From Bacillota bacterium (GTDB lineage Bacteria > Bacillota > Clostridia > Oscillospirales > Ruminococcaceae): a stretch of DNA of 9,756 nt. Below are positions 1 to 6,468 of the stretch, piece by piece (position 1 is the stretch's first letter; every line of letters begins with the position of its first letter). The notes beneath the pieces were generated by a model. It saw only the letters and a list, made by a program, of their open reading frames with translations, did no database searches and was not told the DNA's origin. A program made the position numbers and the translations under genes. Location of the stretch: NCBI GenBank assembly GCA_023413185.1, contig JAEZQD010000008.1:1-9756 (forward strand). Direction: 5' to 3'.

Positions 1-643
1 AAAGCGGAATGTGCCATGTAATGGTGCGCCGAAACAACAGAAAGAACAGGCAGCTGATAATTACAAGGATAGCGGTGGCACCCATCGCGCCCGAAAAGTT
101 GCCGAGAAACATCAAAAGCAGGTCGCCTGATGGCTCGCCGTGCATCTTCAGTACACTTGCGGGCGACAACGCCTGCGGGAGTGCCTGGGTAATACGCAGC
201 GGTATCTCATCAAACGGTTTGGGGAAGCCAAACACTGTGGTCGGCCAACACACCGTTACAAACGCGACGCCTGCGCATGCCGGGTTAAACATATTTGCGC
301 CAAGACCGCCAAACGGGTGCTTTGCAATGAATACGGCAAAAACACACGCCGTAACCACCACGTAAAACGGCACCGTAACCGGCAGAAGCATCACGATGGC
401 AAGACCGGTTATTACCGCAGAGAAGTCGTTGAGCTTAATCTTCTTGTGCGCAAGCCTACGGCAGAGCAGATCAAACGCAAAGCAAAGTGCCGAAGCCGAA
501 AGCGCTAAAAACAGCGAACGCGGACCATAATAGAAGTACGCCATGGCAATAAGCGGTACCATAGCGATAATCACATCGGTAAACAGGGTATGTACGTTCT
601 CTTTATAACGGATATTGGGGGCTTTTGCAGCCTGTAAGACCAT
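1..643 (-). CDS. rnfD: Rnf electron-transport complex subunit D (partial, 3' end off the window)
   Basis: I translated this by hand: it is open for 214 codons from ATG at 643 to the left edge with no stop. RnfD is an integral membrane subunit of the ferredoxin-oxidising Rnf ion pump and carries a covalently bound FMN. The N-terminus (MVLQAAKAPNIRYKENV) and the following hydrophobic segments fit the family. So does the conserved HPFGGLGANMFNPACAGVAF stretch at about residues 107-126. The flavin-attachment region reads QALSPASVLK with S163 where a Thr is usual, and there is no Asp six residues before it. The usual GETS-like motif further on reads GATA. The ATG overlaps the rnfC stop as TAATG, so the two are probably translationally coupled. 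The family call is firm; whether FMN is attached is open. Confidence 0.88.
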   Translation of the reverse strand, partial: MVLQAAKAPNIRYKENVHTLFTDVIIAMVPLIAMAYFYYGPRSLFLALSASALCFAFDLLCRRLAHKKIKLNDFSAVITGLAIVMLLPVTVPFYVVVTACVFAVFIAKHPFGGLGANMFNPACAGVAFVTVCWPTTVFGFPKPFDEIPLRITQALPQALSPASVLKMHGEPSGDLLLMFLGNFSGAMGATAILVIISCLFFLLFRRTITWHIPL

Positions 644-1890
644 TATTCCAAAACCCCTTTCACAACCCGCTTCGCCTTTTTAACATTGTGGGTTAGTTCA
701 AGATTTGCGGGGCAGACATAGGAGCACACGCCGCATTCAATGCACTTATCCGCGCGTAGTTTTGTCAGTGCCCCCACATTGCCTGTTTGAAAGTTTTTGT
801 ATAGATAGTTGGGCGCAAGCTTTCTGGGGCAGCTCTCCACGCAGCGTCCGCATAGGATGCAGTCCAGAACGGGGTTCTGAATGGGTCTTGAAAATGACAG
901 CACCGCCCGTGTGGTATGTAAAACGGGAAGATCGAGGTCGACAATCGCAACCCCGCGCATACTGCCGCCCATTACAACCCTTGACGGGTTTTTAATCAGA
1001 CCGCAAAACTCCAAAACCTCGCGTGCCGTTGTGCCCACCCGTACCTCTACGTTACAGGGGTTGCCCACACAGTCGCCCGCCACCGTCACAATGGTTGTGT
1101 TTTGCGCCTGCCCGGTTTGAACCGCGCGCCAAAGGTGCAAAAGCGCCTGCGCGCCGATGATATACCCGCGACCGAACTTCGCAAGCGTCTTCTTTACCCT
1201 GTCACGCACCGGGTAGCGCCCGTAAATGCGCCGTATGGGAATGTCATACATCTTATGTGGGATTACTGTTTCGGCATCGTCAATATCCGCGTAGCTCAGT
1301 GCAAAGAAGTTCTTAATGCCACATGCGGTCGCCAGCATCTTCAGCGCGCCAAGCACCTCGCTGCTATGTTGCAGCAACGTGTTGATGTTAGAGGACACGT
1401 AGGGCTGCTCATCAACCGCATCGCATACCAGTGCCGAATATCCGCCGTCGTACAGCACCTTAAGCTTGTCGCTTAAAAACCTGCCGTCGGTCTCGTCTAC
1501 AATACACGCCTTGTTGGCAATCTCTATGAGTTCCTCGAGTTCAAAATAATCGACGTCGAGGGTTTCTTTTACCTTTGCAAACGGATGACGCTCGCGTTTA
1601 ATCTTATGTTTGTCCTTGTTATGGGAAAATACCTGGGCATCCGTTTCGGGGTCCGGACTCCCCTTTAACGAAAAGCGCATAAACGAGTCGCATTCAAGGC
1701 GCGGGTAATACAGCTCGTACCTCCCAAGCAAAACCGCGTCTGCGGTAAGTGGTCTGGGAGGGGGCGCGCCAAATTCGTTGTAGTCGGGCAGATACAGAAC
1801 CTTCGGATGTAAAAGCCGCTTTTGTTCGCGGGAAAACGCGGGTTCCTTTGCCTGATACAGATTTTCTCCGCTCAACCAGCCTGCTGCCAT
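643..1890 (-). CDS. rnfC: Divergent RnfC-like subunit, 4Fe-4S dicluster protein
   Basis: A 415-residue protein starting at ATG 1890, with GAGGTG and AAGG sequence just upstream. RnfC is the cytoplasmic subunit of Rnf that normally carries NADH/FMN-binding and iron-sulfur domains. Visible parts are an N-terminal remnant of the barrel-sandwich region (LYLPDYNEFGAPPPRPL, 32-48), an EPY-like block (DEQPYVSSN, 160-168), an SLBB-like domain (about 266-310), VMGGSMRGVAIVDLD (306-320), and two ferredoxin motifs. The clusters use C344/347/350/354 and C383/386/389/393. The glycine-rich GxGGAGFPT loop of canonical RnfC is replaced by ACIVDETDGRFLSDKL (128-143), so NADH/FMN binding is doubtful. It is the first gene of the operon seen here and runs straight into rnfD. 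Identity as an RnfC homologue is well supported; its electron donor is not. Confidence 0.85.
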   Translation of the reverse strand: MAAGWLSGENLYQAKEPAFSREQKRLLHPKVLYLPDYNEFGAPPPRPLTADAVLLGRYELYYPRLECDSFMRFSLKGSPDPETDAQVFSHNKDKHKIKRERHPFAKVKETLDVDYFELEELIEIANKACIVDETDGRFLSDKLKVLYDGGYSALVCDAVDEQPYVSSNINTLLQHSSEVLGALKMLATACGIKNFFALSYADIDDAETVIPHKMYDIPIRRIYGRYPVRDRVKKTLAKFGRGYIIGAQALLHLWRAVQTGQAQNTTIVTVAGDCVGNPCNVEVRVGTTAREVLEFCGLIKNPSRVVMGGSMRGVAIVDLDLPVLHTTRAVLSFSRPIQNPVLDCILCGRCVESCPRKLAPNYLYKNFQTGNVGALTKLRADKCIECGVCSYVCPANLELTHNVKKAKRVVKGVLE

Positions 1891-2064
1891 ATTCCTTCAC
1901 CTCTTATACTTATCTCCATGTAAAACCGAGGGGGTGATATTGTACGAATGATGTTCTTTGCATGTTAGCAACCATAAGCCCTTGTCATTGCGTCGGCATA
2001 TACTGTTACGGGATGCATTTATCGTCTTGCCCGCAACCAGTATAAACGCCATCGAACCGCATAT

Positions 2065-2095
2065 CATTTCGCATAGTGTGTAAACATGCGAAATG
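2065..2095. promoter_or_regulatory. Perfect 10-bp inverted repeat upstream of mecA
   Basis: CATTTCGCAT at 2065-2074 is followed after 11 nt by its exact reverse complement ATGCGAAATG at 2086-2095. It ends 33 bp before the mecA start. There is no T-run after it, so it is not an intrinsic terminator. It may be a repressor operator or a leader hairpin of the mecA transcript. A weak plus-strand TATAAA at 2041-2046 could serve as a -10 box just upstream. The rest of the 1891-2128 gap must also hold the rnfC promoter. The best candidate -10 there is TACAAT on the minus strand at 1939-1944, without a convincing -35. Confidence 0.5.
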
Positions 2096-2128
2096 CTTTA
2101 GCGGTAAATCCCTGTTGTTGGAGGGTGA

Positions 2129-2692
2129 TTGTTTTTGATAATCAAAGCAATAAACAGCGATAAAATTAAGATATTGCTGACCATATCTGATATGGAGCGG
2201 CTAAAGTTGACCTATGAGGAGCTTGATTATCAAAGCCCCTCCAGCAAACGTGCAATATCCGAGCTATTAAGCTTTGCAAAAGCAAAAACAGGGTTTGATT
2301 TTACCGGTGCAAGACTTTATATCGAGGCCTTCTCAAACACAGACGGCAGCTGTACGCTGCTGTTCACCAAGCTTGATAAGGCGCCTTTGGGCGAGACAAG
2401 AAAAAAGCCGTTTGTTACCGAAGCGCTGCCGGTTATCTTTGAGTTTGAACACATCGACGACGCCGCGCGGTTTGCGCGTGCGTGTCTTGAAAACATTACC
2501 CCGCTTGCCTTGTATTCGCTAAACGGACGCTATCGTCTGGTGCTGGGTGCAAAGAGTGCACAGCGATTAACGCCCCTACTGTGCGAGTTTGGAAAGCAAT
2601 GCGGCAGCGGGCTCACCGATCTTTCCTACCTTGACGAGCACGGCAGCCTACTGCTGACCAAAAACACGCTGAAGATACTAAAAACGTTGTAA
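2129..2692 (+). CDS. mecA: MecA-family adaptor protein for the ClpC protease
   Basis: A 187-residue protein. MecA proteins bind target proteins with the N-terminal domain and ClpC with the C-terminal domain, and so steer regulated proteolysis. The N-terminal part (residues about 4-30, IIKAINSDKIKILLTISDME) matches the usual MecA opening, followed by an acidic helix-rich segment. The C-terminal part shows the typical FEFEHIDDAARFA, LYSLNGRYRLVL and L-x-E-x-G-x-LLxxxx patterns. The start is TTG at 2129, with GGAGGGTG at 2120-2127 only 4 nt upstream. A second in-frame TTG at 2135 gives 10 nt spacing and would shorten the protein by two residues. No ATG is available near the RBS. It is the only plus-strand gene and lies divergent from rnfC, convergent with rpe. 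Substrates are unknown. Confidence 0.85.
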   Translation: MFLIIKAINSDKIKILLTISDMERLKLTYEELDYQSPSSKRAISELLSFAKAKTGFDFTGARLYIEAFSNTDGSCTLLFTKLDKAPLGETRKKPFVTEALPVIFEFEHIDDAARFARACLENITPLALYSLNGRYRLVLGAKSAQRLTPLLCEFGKQCGSGLTDLSYLDEHGSLLLTKNTLKILKTL

Positions 2693-3346
2693 TTATCCCT
2701 GCCGAATGGCGCTGATTGCGGCTGTATAATCCTTCGTGCCAAATACGGCACTGCCTGCCACCAGCACATTGGCTCCGGCTTTTTTGCAGAGTGGCGCGGT
2801 AACGGCATCCACACCGCCGTCCACCTCGATGTCAAGGGCAATGCCCAGACGGTCGCACTGTGTACGGATTGCGCTGACCTTCGTAAGCATATCGCCCATA
2901 AACCTCTGACCGCCAAAGCCCGGTTCCACCGTCATAACAAGCACCATATCGATGTCAGGCAGATAGGGCAGAATCTCCTCGACCGGGGTAGCGGGCTTGA
3001 TACACAGTCCGACGCGAACACCCAGCGTGTGAAGCTGTTTTGCCGCCTCTTTTACATCGTCAACGACTTCCTTGTGGATGGTAATGATGTTTGCGCCCGC
3101 ATCGGCAAACGCCTTTGCGTAGCGCAGCGGCTCGGATATCATGAGATGTACGTCAAAAACCAGTTTGGTTGTTTTTCTCAGGCTCGCCACAATAGGCGGT
3201 CCGAGTGTAATATTTGGTACAAAGTGACCGTCCATCACGTCTATGTGCACCCAGTCGGCACCCGCTTGCTCTACGCGGGTAATTTCCTGAGCAAGGTTGG
3301 CAAAGTCGCTGGCAAGGATGGACGGGGAAACGGTAATCGGACGCAT
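2693..3346 (-). CDS. rpe: Ribulose-phosphate 3-epimerase
   Basis: A 217-residue TIM-barrel enzyme that interconverts ribulose-5-phosphate and xylulose-5-phosphate in the cytosolic pentose phosphate pathway. All family motifs are present: SPSILASDFANL (7-18), HIDVMDGHFVPNIT (34-47) with metal-ligand H34 and D36, DVHLMI with H67, MTVEPGFGGQRFM (138-150), IEVDGGV with catalytic D176, and the phosphate-binding VAGSAVF (196-202). Length is normal. The start is ATG at 3346. A longer reading from GTG at 3364 is wrong because it would translate the ribosome-binding site, GGAGGGAG at 3354-3361, eight bases upstream of the ATG. The gene appears to be transcribed alone from the promoter at 3453-3481. 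Its stop directly abuts the stop of mecA. Confidence 0.97.
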   Translation of the reverse strand: MRPITVSPSILASDFANLAQEITRVEQAGADWVHIDVMDGHFVPNITLGPPIVASLRKTTKLVFDVHLMISEPLRYAKAFADAGANIITIHKEVVDDVKEAAKQLHTLGVRVGLCIKPATPVEEILPYLPDIDMVLVMTVEPGFGGQRFMGDMLTKVSAIRTQCDRLGIALDIEVDGGVDAVTAPLCKKAGANVLVAGSAVFGTKDYTAAISAIRQG

Positions 3347-3452
3347 GATAAAACTCCCTCCCACACAGCGGCATTAAACAGGCGGTGCAACCGCCGTGGC
3401 GAAAATGTAGATTGATTCATAATAATATTAGTAACTTGTCGCTTACTGTACT

Positions 3453-3481
3453 ATTTTAAACTACGCAAAGTAAAACGTCAA
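3453..3481 (-). promoter_or_regulatory. Candidate sigma-A promoter of rpe
   Basis: Read on the minus strand, TTGACG (3481-3476) and TAAAAT (3458-3453) are separated by exactly 17 bp; each matches the consensus at five of six positions. Transcription would start near 3446 and leave a leader of about 100 nt before rpe. That leader contains a 6-bp hairpin, GGCGGT-GCA-ACCGCC, at 3381-3395. Confidence 0.65.
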
Positions 3482-3614
3482 CCGAACATCGCTTTAATAA
3501 GTGAACATATCGTAAATTTTAGGGAATATCTTTCTTCCATCAGCAATAGATTACAGTTTATGTTCACGGAGATTTCTAGTTATTTGATACAAATATTAGT
3601 GCGATCCATACGGC

Positions 3615-3653
3615 ATGCCAAAGCCCGCATCACATAGATGCGGGCTTTGGCAT
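3615..3653. repeat. 16-bp perfect inverted repeat (stable hairpin)
   Basis: The arms at 3615-3630 (ATGCCAAAGCCCGCAT) and 3638-3653 are exact reverse complements with a 7-nt loop CACATAG. A further 5-bp pairing ATACG/CGTAT (3608-3612, 3655-3659) extends the stem past a small internal loop. Neither strand has a proper U-run after the stem. On the minus strand it lies about 540 nt beyond the last ecf gene, so it could act as a transcript end or stabiliser. It could also be an intergenic repeat of the genome. Confidence 0.75.
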
Positions 3654-3707
3654 ACGTATTTGCAGCATTTCAAACGAAGTAGCTGCGTTGAGTATACTGC
3701 CACCGAA

Positions 3708-3776
3708 CCGCCGGCAGTAAGCCGGCGGCAAAGGCTGGCGGCAAATCCCGACGGCATTTTCCGCCGGCATTTTCCG
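3708..3776. repeat. Degenerate 13-bp tandem repeat, five units
   Basis: The core CGGCA occurs at 3712, 3726, 3739, 3752 and 3765, with spacings of 14, 13, 13 and 13. Units 2 and 3 share GGCGGCAAA; units 4 and 5 share CGGCATTTTCCG. The GCCGGCGG at 3721-3728 is the exact complement of both CCGCCGGC at 3708-3715 (8-bp hairpin, loop AGTAA) and CCGCCGGC at 3761-3768, so two mutually exclusive folds are possible. Confidence 0.6.
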
Positions 3777-4189
3777 TTAAGCTCTTGGAACACACAGTCC
3801 TTCGGAGGCATTATATTCAAAGAACCGATGGGCAGCATGCGTTGTGACGCAAAGGCTCCCCTGCGGGCGGTTTTGTGACGTCAAGGCAGGTCGGCTTTCA
3901 TACCAACTACCCTGTTTGGAAGTCGATTTGTGCCCCGACGACCTCCGGCAATATCCGCCACCTCTGCTAAACGCATAAGCCCTCAGCCCTTACGCTTTAT
4001 CTTATGCACATCGGCAAACTGCCGCGACATCTACCCTAGCCTTGCCGCATGGGTATTGCATTGACTTTATTGCAAAATGCGCATTCCGCTTTGGTTTTTC
4101 TTCTGAACGGGTCTGATAATATGGTAATCTATTCGAGAATTTATTTTGCCTTATCTCGCCGCTTTGGAAGCAGTGGTGCGGTTCGGTCA

Positions 4190-4870
4190 TCATTTATCCC
4201 GTATACGAGCAAGCTTTTTTATCCACGCCCTGCCAAACAGTGCGAGAAAGAACACGTTTGCCGCCGCATGGATCGTGCTAAACAGCAGTCCGCCCGCTAC
4301 CGCCGTCCATATCGCTTCCCTTGTCGGCGCAACATAGCCCAGCAGATAGAAGGAGTCTACCACAACCCCGTACGCAAACCCCGAAAACGCACCGTACACA
4401 CAGATTGCTGTACGCCTTTGCAAAAACCCCTGCTTGCCTAAGATGCCTGCCCCTGCGCCGACCAGACCAAAGCCGAGCATCTGCCATGGTGTCCATGCCC
4501 CCTGCCCAAACAGCATGTTGGAGCACAGGGTACTCACCGCACCCGTCACAAAGCCGGCGAACGGTCCATACACAGCCCCCGCGACAATGACCACTGCGCC
4601 AAGCGGCTTAAAATTAGCAAGCGGTGCAAACAGCACCCTGCCCGCAACCCCAACCGCCGAAAGCACCGCAATTGAGGACAGGGTCTTTGCATCGGGTCTT
4701 CTCAGCTCAAACCCTACAAAACCAAACAGCAGAACCAGCAGTGCCCCTGATGCCGACAGCAGCGGAAGGCTGATTCTCTGCGTCGCATATGCCCACACAG
4801 CAGCCAGTACCCCCAAAGCAAAGAGCACCGCACACAGTACCCACGCCATGCGTTGCGTTATTCTTGCCAC
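4190..4870 (-). CDS. ECF transporter S component (substrate-binding membrane protein, substrate unknown)
   Basis: A 226-residue, strongly hydrophobic protein that would capture the substrate of an energy-coupling-factor importer. The first 58 residues add two membrane segments (about 8-29 and 35-54) before the S-component core. The core begins with an AxxxA-type helix (about 64-76) and contains NMLFGQGAWTPWQM (118-131), a signature I associate with S components of vitamin or cobalt/cobalamin-type ECF systems in Firmicutes. The start is GTG at 4870, chosen because GGAGGT at 4880-4885 lies nine bases upstream; a longer frame reaching 4987 would include that site and give a polar, non-family N-terminus. 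It overlaps the end of the ATPase gene by 13 nt, which implies translational coupling. Tryptophans and aromatics in the core fit an organic ligand, but the substrate cannot be assigned. No cobalamin or thiamin riboswitch motif was seen upstream of the operon. Confidence 0.82.
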   Translation of the reverse strand: MARITQRMAWVLCAVLFALGVLAAVWAYATQRISLPLLSASGALLVLLFGFVGFELRRPDAKTLSSIAVLSAVGVAGRVLFAPLANFKPLGAVVIVAGAVYGPFAGFVTGAVSTLCSNMLFGQGAWTPWQMLGFGLVGAGAGILGKQGFLQRRTAICVYGAFSGFAYGVVVDSFYLLGYVAPTREAIWTAVAGGLLFSTIHAAANVFFLALFGRAWIKKLARIRDK

Positions 4871-6468
4871 AGCCCGCGCACCTCCTCGCAGGTTACCGCG
4901 TGATGACGGTAGCCGGATGCAATCAGGCTGGCGGGGGTGGTGTAAAACGCATTCCCCCCAAAAAAGGAGCGCGGAGGCGCGGCACATGCGACCGCTCCAT
5001 CAAACAACAATACACATCGGTCGCAATACTGCGCGCAAAACGTGGTATCGTGGCTTGCCATAATTACGGTGACACCCTGCCGTGTGAGCTGTTTTAATAC
5101 CGCCGCAAGCTGTTGCTTTGCCACAGGGTCAAGTGCTTTGGTGGGTTCGTCCAGCAAAAGCAGGTCGGGGCAGGAAAGCAATACCTTCGCAAGTGCCGCG
5201 CGCTGACGCTCCCCCGCGCTGATATCGTAGGGGTGACAATCTAAAAGGTTTGTGATGCCAAGCAACCGCGCAAGGTCTAAAGCCTTCTGTCCGGCGTCTT
5301 GGTTGCTGCTAACGCCCGCAATATCGAGCAGATCCTCTCGGACGGTATCGCGCACAAACAACAGCTTGGTGTTGGCGGGCAGGTATGCCGCCTTCATCCC
5401 CTTTAGGTAAACGGAGACCTTACCTCTGACCGGCTTTAACAGTCCGCACAAAAGCTTTAACAGGGTGGTTTTTCCCGCGCCATTGTCCCCCAGTATCGCT
5501 GTAATCTCCTGCCGGTACGCACAAAGCTCTAACCCCCGAAAGAGTGGCTGCCCAACTGAGTGATAGCCGAACGCTACCCCGTTTGCCCGTACCGCAACAT
5601 CCTTTTGCGGTGCGTGCTGCTGTGGCGGAGGTAGCTCGGGGTGTTTCACCTTTACCCTGCCCTCAAACAACGCACGCCCTTCCGCTACGGTTAGTGGAAT
5701 CGGCTCTTGCGTGTCAAAGATTCGGGCAGCAGCGGGCAAGAGCGCCGCAAACGGATCGCCCTGCCGCGCCATCCAGGTTGCGCAGTCCCTGGTACCACCG
5801 TCGAAGCACAGCTTACCGTTGTCCATAGTTATGACGCGGCTGCACAACGAAAACAAAGCCTCGGTGTTGTGCTCTGCAACAATGACGGTAATGCCCAGCT
5901 CGCGGTTTAGGCGCAGCAGCATAGACAAGAAGTCGCGCGAGGCGACCGGGTCTAGCTGCGAGGTCGGCTCATCGAGCAGCAGAAGGCGCGGAGACAACGC
6001 CAAAACCGAAGCGAGGTTGACCGTCTGCTTTTGTCCGCCGGACAGGGTGGCGACCTTTTGGTCGAGCAGCCGTCCCAGCCCAAAGAAGCTTGCCATCTCG
6101 GCGACGCGGCGTCGAATGATCTCAGGCGGAAAGCCGAGGGACTCCAGCCCAAAACAAAGCTCGGCGCGGACGGTGTCGGTGACCAGCTGGCTGTCGACAT
6201 CCTGCATGACAAACCCGATATCACACGCCGACTGTAATGCGTCAAGGTCGTTTCGCTCCGTGCCCGCGAAGGAAATGCGCCCTTTTCGCCTGCCGGTTGG
6301 GCTAAGCTCGGGCTTTAGGTTTGCGAGCAGGGTGGACTTGCCGCTGCCCGACGCCCCGCAAAGCAGAATGAACTCCCCCGCACTGACGGTAAAGTTGATG
6401 CAGTCCAGCGCGTTTTGGGAAGCTTGCCCATAAGAAAACGAAAAATCGACTACCTCAACCAGTTCCAC
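4858..6468 (-). CDS. ECF transporter ATPase, two ATP-binding domains fused (EcfA-EcfA')
   Basis: A 536-residue cytoplasmic protein that powers the ECF importer. Domain 1 has Walker A GASGSGKST (38-46), Q-loop VMQD with Q89, signature LSGGQ (142-146), Walker B LLLLDEP (D166, E167) and H200. Domain 2 has Walker A GDNGAGKTT (327-335), signature SAGERQ (417-422), Walker B LLLLDEP (D440, E441) and H473. In domain 2 the Q-loop position reads YLPANTKLL, with A365 where glutamine is expected. The C-terminal SFFGGNAFYTTPASLIASGY (501-520) looks like the tail seen in fused ECF ATPases. The start is GTG at 6468: GGGAGG at 6476-6481 sits seven bases upstream. The open frame continues to 7002 but that part is out of frame with ecfT and has no domain. 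The start lies 19 nt inside ecfT. Confidence 0.92.
   Translation of the reverse strand: MELVEVVDFSFSYGQASQNALDCINFTVSAGEFILLCGASGSGKSTLLANLKPELSPTGRRKGRISFAGTERNDLDALQSACDIGFVMQDVDSQLVTDTVRAELCFGLESLGFPPEIIRRRVAEMASFFGLGRLLDQKVATLSGGQKQTVNLASVLALSPRLLLLDEPTSQLDPVASRDFLSMLLRLNRELGITVIVAEHNTEALFSLCSRVITMDNGKLCFDGGTRDCATWMARQGDPFAALLPAAARIFDTQEPIPLTVAEGRALFEGRVKVKHPELPPPQQHAPQKDVAVRANGVAFGYHSVGQPLFRGLELCAYRQEITAILGDNGAGKTTLLKLLCGLLKPVRGKVSVYLKGMKAAYLPANTKLLFVRDTVREDLLDIAGVSSNQDAGQKALDLARLLGITNLLDCHPYDISAGERQRAALAKVLLSCPDLLLLDEPTKALDPVAKQQLAAVLKQLTRQGVTVIMASHDTTFCAQYCDRCVLLFDGAVACAAPPRSFFGGNAFYTTPASLIASGYRHHAVTCEEVRGLWQE

Larger units (their letters stand above)
3482..4189. other. Long non-coding stretch between rpe and the ecf operon
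   Basis: No credible gene is seen on either strand. Short open frames here have no recognisable motif, no good ribosome site and overlap repeats. To about 3600 it is AT-rich and holds a 9-bp inverted repeat GTGAACATA/TATGTTCAC (3501-3509, 3559-3567). From 3615 to about 3780 it holds a strong hairpin and a GC-rich tandem repeat (listed separately). Further on there is a 7-bp stem GCATAAG/CTTATGC (3973-3979, 4001-4007), a repeated TTGTGACG (3842-3849, 3873-3880) and a 10-bp palindrome AATGCGCATT near 4077. No clear terminator of the ecf operon was found directly after its last stop. Confidence 0.6.

Noticed and set aside
9..508. Two plus-strand frames of about 120 codons
   Set aside because: They are antisense to rnfD, whose minus-strand frame is open to the window edge and clearly conserved.
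3347..3364. Longer rpe start at GTG 3364
   Set aside because: It would place the ribosome-binding site GGAGGGAG inside the coding region. ATG 3346 has ideal spacing and begins with the family sequence.
3424..3600. AATATTAGT direct repeat (3424-3432 and 3592-3600) as a target-site duplication
   Set aside because: The sequence is AT-rich, the repeat is only 9 bp, the segment between has no terminal repeats or clear structure, and it contains the likely rpe promoter.
3596..3878. Open frames of 80-87 codons on both strands
   Set aside because: They run through the hairpin and tandem repeat, have no recognisable motif and no ribosome site, and have amino-acid makeup typical of non-coding frames.
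4002..4441. Open frames downstream of and antisense to the S component
   Set aside because: They either overlap a confident membrane-protein gene in another frame or lack start signals and motifs.
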